DNA from: Microbispora sp. H13382
Lineage (GTDB): Bacteria; Actinomycetota; Actinomycetes; Streptosporangiales; Streptosporangiaceae
DNA length: 64,000 nucleotides
Assembly (NCBI RefSeq): GCF_014161445.1
Contig: NZ_JABBXA010000031.1
Location: 20,862 to 84,861, forward strand
Reading direction: 5' to 3'
Shown: positions 31,321 to 40,366 of the stretch, piece after piece
Position numbering within the stretch: the first letter of the stretch is position 1
Layout of the letters: the number at the start of each line of letters is the position of its first letter
Program-made: the position numbers and the translations under genes
Notes under the pieces: generated by a model
The model's database searches: none
What the model saw: only the letters and a program-made list of their open reading frames with translations
What the model was told of the DNA's origin: nothing

Positions 31321-33003
31321 ATGTCCTCGGCGGTGCGCCTCGAAAACGCGCCACCGGCTGTCAGAAACGCCTGGAACGCGGATTGCGGGGTCGTGGTGGC
31401 GGCGAACATCACCGAAACCCAACGAGTGCCTTCGTTGGGCAGCTTTGTTCGAGGTAAGGACGTCGAGAGCGGCAAATGGGTGTACAGCCTTCGGCCGCGC
31501 GCGGTTCTGGATGACTCGTTCGCCAGCCTGACGCTGAAACGCAGGCTGGAATCCGGCGTGATGTCCCTCGACGAGGCGCCGCCGGGCGTGATCGCCGGCC
31601 GCGTCGCGCTGGCGGAGGACGAGACCATCGAGGACGCGCTGGCCGCGGCGGCGGAGGCCACGAAGATCTGGCGGTCGGCGCCGTTGTCCACGCGCCTCGA
31701 CGCCTGGACCGGGCTGATCCGGCGCGTCCTGCTGGACAGGCGCGACGAGCTCATCCACATGCTGACCCTGGAAGGCCACCCGGTGGAGCTGGCGCGCTGG
31801 GAGCTGTCCGGGATGCTGGAGCTGACCAGGGCGGAGACCGTCGAGTTCCTGCGCGGCCAGTTGTGGCAGGAGTTCACGGTCGACGGCCGCCGCAACATCG
31901 TGAGGCGCCAGGCCGACGGCGTGGTGTGCGTCAGCCCGCCCGCGAACGCGCCGCTGGTCAGCGCGCTGCTCGGCGCCGTGAGCATCGCGGGGGGCAACGC
32001 CGTCGTCGTCCGCGCGCCCCGGGCGGCGCCCTTCGCCGTCTCCCACGTCCTGCGTACGATGATCGTCCCGACCCTGGAGGAGCTCGGCGCCCCGCCCGGC
32101 ACGCTCAACATCGTCTGCGGCAGCCCGGGGCGCATGCTCGACACCTGGATCGCCAGCCCGCACGTCAACGACATCATGTACTTCGGCGACACCCCCACCG
32201 GGCTGAAAATCGAGCGCCGCTGCGTCGAGATGGGCAAGAAGCCGATCCTCGAACTGGCCGGCAACGACGTCGTCCTGATCTGGAAGGACGCCGACCTGGA
32301 CGCGGCCGCGGCCGCGCTGACGGAGAGCTTCTACGGGTCCGGGCAGCTCTGCATGGTCCCGAACCAGGCGCTGGTCCACCCGGAGGTGGCCGACGAGCTG
32401 ATCAGCCGGGTGGCGGCCAGGGCGGAGGCGCTGCGGCCCGGCTACCCCGAAGAGGACGGCGTGCTGCTGTCGCCGGTGCTGCGCCACGACCGGTTCGACG
32501 AGTTCCTCGCGGAGGCGGTCGAGGCCGGTGCCACCGTCGTCACCGGCGGGCAGGGCATGCAGATCGACGGCACTCCGGACGCCTCCGGGTTCTTCCTGCA
32601 GCCGACGGTGCTCCGGATCGACGGCCTGGGCGGCGCGCGCGACCTCAAGGCCGTGCGGGAGGAGACGTTCTTCCCGCTGCTGCCCGTCGTCGTGCCCGAG
32701 CCGGCGGACGACGAGATCCTGCTTGACGCCTTCATCGGGTTCGTCAACTCCAACCGGTACGGCCTGCGCAACTCGCTGTGGGCCAGGGACGAATCCGTGA
32801 TCGGCAGGTATGTGGCGGAGACCGCCGGAGGCGGCCTGCTCAAGGTCAACGACTCGCACATCGCGTTCACCGCGCCCCTGCCGTCGCACGGCGGCACCGG
32901 GCTGACCGGCGGCGCCTTCGGCGAGGCCAACTATCCCGCCCTCCGGGCCACGCACCTGCAGGGCATCTCGATCGTCACCGGCGAATCCGGGTCAGCGGCC
33001 TGA
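31321..33003 (+). CDS. Aldehyde dehydrogenase superfamily protein
   Basis: The 560-aa protein is longer than the usual 480-500 because of an N-terminal extension of about 80 residues. It carries the general base Glu311 in LELAGND and the nucleophile Cys344 in GSGQLCMVPN, 33 residues apart as in the family, and a Rossmann segment INIVCGSPGRM-like TLNIVCGSP. The residues around the cysteine differ from canonical FxxxGQxC ALDHs. It could oxidise an aldehyde or, in an acyl-CoA reductase sense, make the aldehyde that the class III aminotransferase two genes on would aminate. It is the first gene of the plus-strand operon. Confidence 0.82.
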   Translation: MSSAVRLENAPPAVRNAWNADCGVVVAANITETQRVPSLGSFVRGKDVESGKWVYSLRPRAVLDDSFASLTLKRRLESGVMSLDEAPPGVIAGRVALAEDETIEDALAAAAEATKIWRSAPLSTRLDAWTGLIRRVLLDRRDELIHMLTLEGHPVELARWELSGMLELTRAETVEFLRGQLWQEFTVDGRRNIVRRQADGVVCVSPPANAPLVSALLGAVSIAGGNAVVVRAPRAAPFAVSHVLRTMIVPTLEELGAPPGTLNIVCGSPGRMLDTWIASPHVNDIMYFGDTPTGLKIERRCVEMGKKPILELAGNDVVLIWKDADLDAAAAALTESFYGSGQLCMVPNQALVHPEVADELISRVAARAEALRPGYPEEDGVLLSPVLRHDRFDEFLAEAVEAGATVVTGGQGMQIDGTPDASGFFLQPTVLRIDGLGGARDLKAVREETFFPLLPVVVPEPADDEILLDAFIGFVNSNRYGLRNSLWARDESVIGRYVAETAGGGLLKVNDSHIAFTAPLPSHGGTGLTGGAFGEANYPALRATHLQGISIVTGESGSAA

Positions 33004-33017
33004 GGAGGGGCGGCTCC

Positions 33018-34154
33018 ATGCGAACGATGGATGAAGCACGCGCGGTCTGTGAGCGGCACCTGCCGGGCCTGCTGGCCAAGCTGGCGGCCGTTCCGCTGCT
33101 CGAGCTGGAGAAGCCGGGCAACCCCGCGCTCGAGCTGTTCAAGGCGAGCGGCGGGCCGGGGCTGGTGATCCCCAAGGCGTACGAGGGGCGCGGCGTCACG
33201 CCGATGGAGGCGATCCAGGTCACCCGTGCGATCGGCGCGGCGGCCCCCTCTCTGTCGGTGGCCTCGACGATGCACCACTTCTCGGTGGCGACCATCTTCG
33301 CCCTCGCGGAGAGCCTGCGCTCCAGCGGAGTCGAGTGGGCGCTGCTGGAGGGCATCGCCACCCAGAACCTGCTGGTGTCCTCGGCGTTCGCCGAAGGCAA
33401 CCCCGGCCAGGGCATCCTGTCGCCCACCGTCACCGGCGTACGCAAGGAGGACGGGGTCGTCGTCAACGGGTCCAAGCGGCCCTGCAGCATGTCGCGCTCC
33501 ATGGACCTGCTCTCGGCGAGCATCGCGGTGCCCGGCGAGGACGGCGGGTCCGAGGTCATGCTGATGCTCGTCCCCAAGGAGACGCCGGGGCTGTCGGTGC
33601 ATCCGTTCTGGGGGAGCGACGTGCTGGCCGGCGCGGAAAGCGACGAGGTGCGGCTGACCGACGTGTACGTCGACAACCGCCTCCTCGTCCCCACCGAGGT
33701 CGGTGAGCAGGGCGAGCTGGACGAGCTGCAGACCGTCGGCTTCATGTGGTTCGAGATGCTCATCACCTCCTGCTATCTCGGCATGGTCAGCGCGCTGGCC
33801 GAGCGGGCGCTGGCGAGCGGGAAGCTCGGCGCCGACCTCGCGGCCGAGCTCGGCGTGCGGCTGGAGACGGCCACGCTCCTGCTGGAGAGGATCGCCGCGC
33901 AGCTCATGGCGCGGGAGAGCGACAACGCCGCCCTCGCCAAGGCGATGATCGCCCGGTACGGCGCGCAGGAGGCGATCCTGGACGCCGAGAAGCGGGCCGT
34001 CGAGGCGCTGGGCGGGATGGCGTTCATCTCCTCGCCGGAGGTCGCCTACCTCGCCGCGGCCGCCCACTGCGTCACCTTCCATCCGCCCTCGCGCTCCGGT
34101 ACGCGCCGGCACCTGGCCGCGTACTTCCAGGGCGACGTCCTGCGCGTCTCGTGA
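33018..34154 (+). CDS. Acyl-CoA-dehydrogenase-fold flavin monooxygenase, probable amine N-hydroxylase (VlmH-like)
   Basis: The 378-aa protein starts at ATG 33018 behind GAGGAGGGG, 14 bp after the ALDH stop. It has the three-domain ACAD fold: an N-terminal helical part to about residue 120, then the beta domain with SAFAEGNPGQGILSPTVTGV and VVVNGSKRPCSMSRSMDLLS, and a C-terminal bundle with the SRSGTRRHLAAYFQGD end. The catalytic Glu of dehydrogenases is not obvious. Group D monooxygenases such as VlmH, which N-hydroxylates isobutylamine with reduced flavin, share this fold. A flavin reductase gene is in the same operon. The N-hydroxylase role rests on context. Confidence 0.72.
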   Translation: MRTMDEARAVCERHLPGLLAKLAAVPLLELEKPGNPALELFKASGGPGLVIPKAYEGRGVTPMEAIQVTRAIGAAAPSLSVASTMHHFSVATIFALAESLRSSGVEWALLEGIATQNLLVSSAFAEGNPGQGILSPTVTGVRKEDGVVVNGSKRPCSMSRSMDLLSASIAVPGEDGGSEVMLMLVPKETPGLSVHPFWGSDVLAGAESDEVRLTDVYVDNRLLVPTEVGEQGELDELQTVGFMWFEMLITSCYLGMVSALAERALASGKLGADLAAELGVRLETATLLLERIAAQLMARESDNAALAKAMIARYGAQEAILDAEKRAVEALGGMAFISSPEVAYLAAAAHCVTFHPPSRSGTRRHLAAYFQGDVLRVS

Positions 34155-34164
34155 GGACCTGCCG

Positions 34165-35457
34165 ATGCTCGAGAACCTTGTGACGTACGACGCCGGGATG
34201 AGCGACGAACAGGTGTCGGCTCTGTACCGGCGCACGATGAGCTCCGGCCGTGCCCGCCTGGCCGAGGTGCTGGGCGGGCAGGTGGAGGTGGAGTCGTCGG
34301 GCGCGTGGCTCACCACCAGCGACGGCCGGCGCCTGCTCAACGTCGGCGGGTACGGCGTGCTCATCAGCGGCGCCCGCCACCCGATCGTGGTGGCCGAGGT
34401 CGAGCGGCAGCTGCACAGGCACCCCGTCGGGACGAGGATCTTCCTCGACCCGGTGGCCGCCCGCGCCGCCGAGCTCCTGACCTCCGTGACCCCTCCCGGC
34501 CTGACCCGGGTGCACTTCTCCGGCTCGGGGGCCGAGGCGGTCGAGGCCGCCATCAAGATCGCGAGGCTCAACGGGCGGCGTCACCTCGTGGCGATGACCG
34601 GCGGCTACCACGGCAAGACGCTGGGCGCGCTGTCGGTGACCGCGAAAGACGCCTTCAGGGAGCCGTTCCACCCGCTGCTGCCGGGGGTGTCGCACGTGCC
34701 GTTCGGCGACGTGCAGGCGCTCACCGCCGTCCTGCGGCAGCACCCGGGCGAGTGCTGCGTCATCGTCGAACCCGTCCAGGGCGAGGGCGGCGTGGTGATC
34801 CCGCCGGAGGGCTACCTCGGCGACGTGCGCGCGGTGTGCTCCGAGTACGGCGCGCTGCTGGTCGCCGACGAGGTGCAGACGGGCCTCGGCCGGCTGGGGG
34901 CGTGGTGGGGCGTCGACCTGGAAGGGGTGCGCCCGGACATCCTGCTGTCCGGCAAGGCGCTCGGCGGCGGCGTCATGCCGGTCGCCGCGACCATCGCCAC
35001 CGAGGAGACCTTCGCGGTCCTCGACCGGGATCCGGTCCTGCACACCTCCACCTTCTCCGCGGCTCCGATCGCCATGGCCGCCGTGTGCGGCGCGATCCGG
35101 GCGATCCGCGAGGACGACCTGGTCGGGCGGGCCGCCCGGCTCGGTGAGCGGCTCACCCCCGAACTGCGGCGGATCACGGCGGCGGGCCTGGTCCACCAGC
35201 GGCACGAGGTGCGCGGCCTCGGCCTGCTCATCGGGATCGAGTTCGCCGACCCCGCGACGGCGATCGAACTCTTCATGGCACTGGTCGCCCACGACGTCGT
35301 GGCGAACGTGTCCCTGAGCTCCGACCACGTCGTCCGGCTCACGCCGCCCGCGACGCTGGGCGAATCAGAGATCGCCTTCCTTCTGGAACGGTTCGAGCGG
35401 GCGGTCGCGCTGGTCGCCGAGCAGAACCCCGAGTACGAGGTGCATGCGGATGCGTAG
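34165..35457 (+). CDS. Class III PLP aminotransferase
   Basis: The 430-aa fold-type I enzyme has GSGAEAVEAAIKIAR (about 120-134) for phosphate binding, the GGYHGKTLGALS block, and EPVQGEGGV. The Asp235 that binds the pyridine nitrogen lies in VADEVQTGLGR, and the Schiff-base Lys264 in LLSGKALGGGVMP. This group includes ornithine/4-aminobutyrate and omega-amine transaminases. In this operon it may turn an aldehyde into the primary amine that feeds the N-hydroxylase. The start lies 10 bp after the previous stop, and its end overlaps the next gene by 14 bp. Confidence 0.9.
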   Translation: MLENLVTYDAGMSDEQVSALYRRTMSSGRARLAEVLGGQVEVESSGAWLTTSDGRRLLNVGGYGVLISGARHPIVVAEVERQLHRHPVGTRIFLDPVAARAAELLTSVTPPGLTRVHFSGSGAEAVEAAIKIARLNGRRHLVAMTGGYHGKTLGALSVTAKDAFREPFHPLLPGVSHVPFGDVQALTAVLRQHPGECCVIVEPVQGEGGVVIPPEGYLGDVRAVCSEYGALLVADEVQTGLGRLGAWWGVDLEGVRPDILLSGKALGGGVMPVAATIATEETFAVLDRDPVLHTSTFSAAPIAMAAVCGAIRAIREDDLVGRAARLGERLTPELRRITAAGLVHQRHEVRGLGLLIGIEFADPATAIELFMALVAHDVVANVSLSSDHVVRLTPPATLGESEIAFLLERFERAVALVAEQNPEYEVHADA

Positions 35458-35956
35458 TGTCGAACTCACCCTGAACTCGCCCGTGGACGCGGACTTCGCG
35501 TTCCAGCGGATCACCGAGTTCGAGCGATATCCCGACTTCGTGGACGAGGTCCGCTCGGTCGTCGTGCGGGACAACGACGGCGAGACGCTGGTCAGCGAGT
35601 GGGACATCCTGTTCCGCAACGGCCCGTTGCGCTGGTCGGAGGCCGACTACATCCAGCGCGGCGCACGCCGCATCGTCTTCGAGCAGACCGCCGGCGACTT
35701 CGACGTGTTCCGCGGGACGTGGCGGGTCGAGCCCGCCGCGACGGGCTCCGTGATCACCTTCGAGGCCACGTTCGACTTCGGCATCCCGAGCCTGGCCGGA
35801 GTGCTGGAGCCGATCGCGGCCAAGGTGCTCAAGGAGGCGATCGCCACCATCGTGCACCGGCTGCTGGGAGAGGCGACCGTCGTCGGCGAGCCCGCGATCG
35901 CCGTGGCCGTACGCGCCCGGCTCGAACGTCAGCGCGCGGCCGTCGAATCGGCCTAG
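35444..35956 (+). CDS. SRPBCC (START-like) cyclase/lipid-binding family protein
   Basis: The 170-aa protein is a single helix-grip fold: first strand SVELTLNSPVDADFAF, helix ITEFERYPDFVDEV, then strands with SEWDILFRNGPLRWSEADYI and GTWRVEPAATGSVITFEATFDFG, and a long C-terminal helix LAGVLEPIAAKVLKEAI. Relatives bind hydrophobic ligands or catalyse cyclisation and dehydration of polyketides. It has no diiron ExxH motifs, so it is not a VlmB equivalent. The ATG at 35444 overlaps the aminotransferase by 14 bp; an ATG at 35450 is equally possible. Confidence 0.78.
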   Translation: MRMRSVELTLNSPVDADFAFQRITEFERYPDFVDEVRSVVVRDNDGETLVSEWDILFRNGPLRWSEADYIQRGARRIVFEQTAGDFDVFRGTWRVEPAATGSVITFEATFDFGIPSLAGVLEPIAAKVLKEAIATIVHRLLGEATVVGEPAIAVAVRARLERQRAAVESA

Positions 35957-35972
35957 GCCCCGGGAGGATGGC

Positions 35973-36449
35973 ATGGACCACGCGAACCGTTTCCAGAGCC
36001 TGGTCACCTACCGGCTGCTCCGCGCGGAGTACGCCGTCGCCCTCGTCGTGTGCTCGGTGCTGTTCCTCTGGCACATCCGCGAGGTGCGATGGCTGCCGGC
36101 CGTGGCGCTGTTCGCCTACATCGACGTGATCGGCTACATCCCGGGGGCGATCGCCTTCAGGCGCGCCCGCGGCCGCCCCATCTCCAAGGTCTACTACGTG
36201 CTCTACAACACGATGCACAGCATGGTGACCCAGGCCGTGGTGGTGGGGGTGTGGGCCGCGGTCGCCGGCTTCGAGTGGGCCCTGCTGGTGGTGCCGATCC
36301 ACCTGTGCGGTGACCGCGCGCTCTTCGGCAACTTCCTCAAGTCCTTCAGCGTGCCGTTCGAACCCGCGGTGATCCCGCAGTTCGCGGAGTTCGACAGGCG
36401 CGTCTTCGGGCGGGACGACGCGAAGCTCGCCGTCCCCACGCGGATTTGA
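35973..36449 (+). CDS. Small polytopic membrane protein, candidate VlmO-type N-N bond enzyme
   Basis: The 158-aa protein has four hydrophobic helices (about 19-36, 41-62, 80-100, 101-115). Conserved-looking polar residues sit at the membrane face: YNTMHSMVTQ and PIHLCGDRALFGNFLKSF. The YN-x-x-H and H-x-x-x-D-R-A pattern recalls DUF4260-like small membrane proteins. In valanimycin biosynthesis the membrane protein VlmO joins the two nitrogens of O-seryl-isobutylhydroxylamine. The position here, among homologues of the other azoxy genes, makes this the best candidate for that step. Sequence homology to VlmO cannot be tested here. Confidence 0.5.
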   Translation: MDHANRFQSLVTYRLLRAEYAVALVVCSVLFLWHIREVRWLPAVALFAYIDVIGYIPGAIAFRRARGRPISKVYYVLYNTMHSMVTQAVVVGVWAAVAGFEWALLVVPIHLCGDRALFGNFLKSFSVPFEPAVIPQFAEFDRRVFGRDDAKLAVPTRI

Positions 36450-36469
36450 CCGGAACGGTGAGGAACGCG

Positions 36470-37639
36470 ATGTCTCAGAGCCTGGAACGCCCTCTCATCA
36501 TCGGCGCGGGGCCGGGAGGTCTCGCGGTCGCCTGGACGCTGAAGGAGGCGGGACTCGACCCCCTCCTGCTCGACCGGGGCGAGGTCCCCTGCTCCACCTG
36601 GCACAGCTACTACCCCTCGATGCGGATGAACTCCTGGCGGCGGCTCAGCCACCTGCCGGGCAGGAAGCTGTCGGCCGAGTACGGCCCCTGGCCGATGCGG
36701 GACGACTTCCTCGCCTACATCAAGGCGTACGTCCGGGACCTCGACCCGGACATCCGCTTCGGGACCGAGGCGCGGCGGATCGACCGCGAGGACGGCCGGT
36801 GGGTGGTGCGCACCTCCGGCGGCGACCTGACGACCGGGAACGTCGTGGTCGCCACCGGCCTGCACCGCACGCCGTACGTGCCGGACTGGCCCGGCCTGGA
36901 CGAGTTCGAGGGCGAATTCCTGCACGCCCGGGACTACCGGGTGCCCGGGCCCTACGTCGGCAAGGACGTCCTGGTGGTCGGCTGCGGGCCGACGGGGATC
37001 GACATCGCGGTGGCGGTGATGCGGGCCGGCGCCTCCCGGGTCCGCATGTCGATCCGGAACACCCCGGTGCTGTTCAAGCTCAGCCCGGTCACGTCGCTGC
37101 TGAGCCAGGCCATCAAACACGGGCCGCTGCCGGACTGGCTGGTCAACCGGGGCAGTCTGCTGATGCACCGGTGGCACTGGGGGGACCTCACGCCGTACGG
37201 CCTGGCCCCGCCCACCGAGGGGACGCTGGCGGGCACGGCCCGGATCGGGCACGCCTACGGCGCGATCGACCGCGGCCTGATCCCCGCCGTCCGGGAGGGG
37301 TCGATCGAGATCGTCCCGGGCGTCGCCGGGTTCGACAGGAAGGCCGTGATGCTCGAGGGAGGCGCCGGCATCAAGCCGGACGTCGTCATCGCCGCGACCG
37401 GCCAGCGGCCCGGCATCGACGGGCTGGTCGGGCACCTCGGCGTGCTGGAACGGCCCGGCGGACGGCCGGCCGTGCACGGCGGCAGGTGCGCCCCGCACGC
37501 GCCGGGACTGTACTTCCAGGGGTTCCGGCTGCCGCCGGGGCAGCTGCCCGACATGGCCTTGGACGCCCACGCGATCGCCCAGGCGATCACCGGGACCCGC
37601 CGGTTCAACCCCCTCCGGGTCCTGGGGATCGCATGGTGA
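36470..37639 (+). CDS. Flavin-containing monooxygenase (FMO class)
   Basis: From the ATG at 36470 (GAGGAACGCG upstream; a TTG at 36446 would add 8 residues) the protein is 389 aa. It has an FAD motif GAGPGGLA near the start and the FMO fingerprint FEGEFLHARDY (F-x-G-x-x-x-H-x-x-x-Y). The NADPH motif VVGCGPTGID comes near residue 165, and an ATGQRP loop follows. FMOs of this kind oxygenate soft nucleophiles, especially amine or hydroxylamine nitrogen. With no diiron VlmB in the cluster, it is one candidate for oxidising the N-N intermediate. It overlaps the next gene. Confidence 0.85.
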   Translation: MSQSLERPLIIGAGPGGLAVAWTLKEAGLDPLLLDRGEVPCSTWHSYYPSMRMNSWRRLSHLPGRKLSAEYGPWPMRDDFLAYIKAYVRDLDPDIRFGTEARRIDREDGRWVVRTSGGDLTTGNVVVATGLHRTPYVPDWPGLDEFEGEFLHARDYRVPGPYVGKDVLVVGCGPTGIDIAVAVMRAGASRVRMSIRNTPVLFKLSPVTSLLSQAIKHGPLPDWLVNRGSLLMHRWHWGDLTPYGLAPPTEGTLAGTARIGHAYGAIDRGLIPAVREGSIEIVPGVAGFDRKAVMLEGGAGIKPDVVIAATGQRPGIDGLVGHLGVLERPGGRPAVHGGRCAPHAPGLYFQGFRLPPGQLPDMALDAHAIAQAITGTRRFNPLRVLGIAW

Positions 37640-38940
37640 GCGGGCGGCCGGACGGCCCGGCGAACGGTCTCGGACCGCACTGGGCCGGCGCCGGCTCCAC
37701 CGGCCCGCGCCCCCGCCTGCACGGCCCGCACCGCTGTGACGTCGCCATCGTCGGCGCCGGCCTGACCGGACTGTCCACGGCGGTGGAACTGCTGGAACTC
37801 GACCCGGACCGCCGGGTCGTCGTGATCGAGGCCGACCAGGTGGCGGCCGGCGCGAGCGGCCGGGGGACGGGCCTGCTGGGGCCGCGTATCGGCCCGGCTC
37901 TGACGGTCGCCCGCCGTCGCTACGGCGACGACGTGGCGCGGGCCGCCCACCGCTGGTCGGTCTCCGCCGTCCGGCACGTCCTGGACCTGGTGGAGCGCCA
38001 TCGGATCCCCTGCGACCTGACGCCGGGCGGTCAGCTCGTCGTCGCGTCCGGCGACACGGCCGCCGAGGAGCAGGCGCGCGAGGCCGAGGCCGCCCGCGCC
38101 CTCGGCCTGGACATCCCCCTGGTCACCCGCGAGGCGCTGCCCAGGATCGGCGCCTCCTACACCAGCGGGCTGCGGTACGCCCCCGCCGCGACCCTGGACC
38201 CGGCCGCGCTGACCGCGCACCTGGCCCGGATCGGCGAGCAGCGCGGACTGACCGTCTTCGAGCGCAGCCCGGTCCGCGACGTACGGCCCGGCCTGCTGAT
38301 CACCGTCGTCACCGATCACGGCGAGGTCGTCGCCGACCACGTCGTCATCGCGACCAACGCCTACGGCGGCCCGGGAGCGCCGGCGGGAGTCGTGGGCGTG
38401 CGGGTGCAGGCCGGGGTCACCGAGAAGCTGCCGGACGCGGTGCTGGGCGCGCTGTCGCCGCTCACGGCCGAGCCGCTGATCGGGCACGGCGAGCTGTCGC
38501 CGTACTTCCGGCTCACCTCCGACGGGCGGCTCGTCGTGGGCGGAGGGGCGATCCGGCGCGGGCCGTACGGTTCGTTCGCGCCGTCCCCCGGGAAGCTCCG
38601 CGCGGCGGTACGGGAACTGTCCCCGCTCCTGGCCGAGGTGGAGCTCGAGTCGGCGTGGGCGGGACCGATCGGTGTGACGCGCGACGGCCTGCCGGTCGTC
38701 GGCCGCCACCCGCACGACCCGGAGCTGTATCACGCGGGCGGGTGCAACGGGCACGGGCTCGCGGCCTCGGTCTACCACGGCGCCCGGCTCGCGTCCTGGA
38801 TCGCGCACGGCGACGAGCACGCTCCGCGTCGCCTGCCCTGGGTCCGGGCGAAGGCCCCGTGGGTGCCCCGGGGACGTCTCGTGGACCGCGCCCTCGACCG
38901 GTACCTGTCGCATCTCACCGCAGTGTCCGACGTGTCGTGA
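37633..38940 (+). CDS. FAD-dependent amino acid/amine oxidase (DAO family)
   Basis: The 435-aa protein has a 35-residue Pro/Gly-rich lead and the Rossmann motif DVAIVGAGLTGLSTAVEL. EADQVAAGASGRGTGLLG is typical of DAO/glycine-oxidase/GabB-like enzymes. A substrate domain contains LSPYFRLTSDGRLVVGGGAIRRG, and GGCNGHGLAASVYHGARLAS closes the FAD site. It oxidises C-N bonds of secondary or primary amines, forming an imine. It could also dehydrogenate an N-N single bond, which would fit an azoxy-type route. The start ATG 37633 overlaps the FMO stop; a GTG at 37636 gives a GTGA overlap. Confidence 0.83.
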   Translation: MVSGRPDGPANGLGPHWAGAGSTGPRPRLHGPHRCDVAIVGAGLTGLSTAVELLELDPDRRVVVIEADQVAAGASGRGTGLLGPRIGPALTVARRRYGDDVARAAHRWSVSAVRHVLDLVERHRIPCDLTPGGQLVVASGDTAAEEQAREAEAARALGLDIPLVTREALPRIGASYTSGLRYAPAATLDPAALTAHLARIGEQRGLTVFERSPVRDVRPGLLITVVTDHGEVVADHVVIATNAYGGPGAPAGVVGVRVQAGVTEKLPDAVLGALSPLTAEPLIGHGELSPYFRLTSDGRLVVGGGAIRRGPYGSFAPSPGKLRAAVRELSPLLAEVELESAWAGPIGVTRDGLPVVGRHPHDPELYHAGGCNGHGLAASVYHGARLASWIAHGDEHAPRRLPWVRAKAPWVPRGRLVDRALDRYLSHLTAVSDVS

Positions 38941-38968
38941 CGTCGCGTCCCGTCAGAGAGGAACACCG

Positions 38969-40339
38969 ATGGACAGCCTGGGCAGCGACAACGCGACCGC
39001 CAACGAGCGGTTGATGTCGTCGGCGTCGATCGGCCGCGTGTCGGTCGACGTCCCGACGGAGGGAATGCCGCCGGGTCCGTCCCACCCGGTGTTGTGGCAG
39101 ACCATCCGCTTCCGGCACGGCCGCCAGCACTACCTGCCGGAGATGCACGACCGGTTCGGGGACATCGTCACGCTGCGGGTCGTGCCCGGCGGCCCGTTCG
39201 TCATCCTGCGCGATCCCGAACACATCCGGGAGGTCTTCCGGGGCGCGCCCGAGGTCTTCCACGCGGGCGAGGGCAACTCCCTCCTGGTGCCGATCGTCGG
39301 CCGCCACTCGGTGCTGACGCTCGACGCGCCGGAGCACAAGCCGGCACGCAAGCGGATGATGCCGCCCTTCCACCACGAGCGGATCGCCACGATGGCCGAG
39401 GCGATGCGTGAGATGGCGATGGAGGAGGCCCGGAGCTGGCCGGTGGACCGGCCCTTCAGATTCCTGGAGCGGGCCTACGCGCTCACCCTCAAGATCATGG
39501 TGCGGCTCGTGTTCGGCGTCGACGACCTGCGGCGCGCCGACGAGCTCGGCCGGGCGCTGCGCCGCGTGTCCGACATCCGCCTGTCCGACATCCTGGTCTG
39601 GATCCGGCCCGAGCTGGGCAAGGTGTGGCCGTGGCGCGACTACGTACGCAGTCTCGACCACACCGATGAGCTGATCCACGCCGAGATCGCCAGGCGGCGC
39701 CGGGATCCGTCGCGCGGCAGCCGTTCCGACGCCCTGTCCATGCTGCTGGAGGACGAGCCCGACGACGTCGTCGTGCGCGACGAGGTGATGACGCTCCTGG
39801 TCGCCGGGCACGAGACGACGGCGGTCGCCCTCGCCTGGCTGTTCGAACGCCTGCTGCGCCACCCCCGGGCGCTGGCGCGGGTGCGCGAGGGACTGGACGA
39901 GCCGAAGGACCCCTACCGCACCGCCGTCTTCAAGGAGGCGCTGCGGGTCCGGCCCGTGATCCACAACGTCGCGCGGCGCCTCACCGAGCCCATCGAACTG
40001 GCCGGCTACCGGCTGCCCGCCGGAGTCTCCGTGCTGCCGTCCGTCGGCGCCGTGCACATCGATCCCCGGCTGTGGGGTCCCGACGCGCGGCGCTTCCGCC
40101 CGGAGAGGTGGCTGGAGGGCAGCCCGCCGCAGAACGCCTGGATCCCCTTCGGCGGCGGCGTACGCCGCTGCCTCGGCGCGACGTTCGCCCAGGTGGAAGT
40201 CGAGAACGTGATGGCCGCGCTGCTGCGCGCCGTGGACCTGGAGACCGTCGACCCCGGTGACGAGGGCAGCGCGATGCGCCACATCACCATGATCCCCAAG
40301 CAGGGCGCGCGTCTTCGCGTCGTCCGCAGACGCGACTGA
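38969..40339 (+). CDS. Cytochrome P450
   Basis: The 456-aa P450 contains the I-helix oxygen-binding motif AGHETT (279-284), the K-helix ExxR (Glu323-Arg326 in KEALR), RFRPERW, and the heme loop FGGGVRRCLGATFA with Cys401 as ligand. The N-terminus has no membrane anchor, so it is soluble and needs separate ferredoxin partners; none are encoded nearby. Its overall form (WIPFGGGVRRCLG, GHETTAVALAW) is nearer to fatty-acid or steroid-type CYP families than to CYP105/107 antibiotic P450s, suggesting a lipophilic substrate such as the alkyl chain of the product. Confidence 0.93.
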   Translation: MDSLGSDNATANERLMSSASIGRVSVDVPTEGMPPGPSHPVLWQTIRFRHGRQHYLPEMHDRFGDIVTLRVVPGGPFVILRDPEHIREVFRGAPEVFHAGEGNSLLVPIVGRHSVLTLDAPEHKPARKRMMPPFHHERIATMAEAMREMAMEEARSWPVDRPFRFLERAYALTLKIMVRLVFGVDDLRRADELGRALRRVSDIRLSDILVWIRPELGKVWPWRDYVRSLDHTDELIHAEIARRRRDPSRGSRSDALSMLLEDEPDDVVVRDEVMTLLVAGHETTAVALAWLFERLLRHPRALARVREGLDEPKDPYRTAVFKEALRVRPVIHNVARRLTEPIELAGYRLPAGVSVLPSVGAVHIDPRLWGPDARRFRPERWLEGSPPQNAWIPFGGGVRRCLGATFAQVEVENVMAALLRAVDLETVDPGDEGSAMRHITMIPKQGARLRVVRRRD

Positions 40340-40366
40340 CGCCGGAGCGTCGCGAAAGGTGTGAAC

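Noticed and set aside
35444..35956. SRPBCC protein as the VlmB equivalent
   Set aside because: It has no ExxH pairs or other diiron ligands and a clear helix-grip fold, so it cannot be the diiron oxidase.
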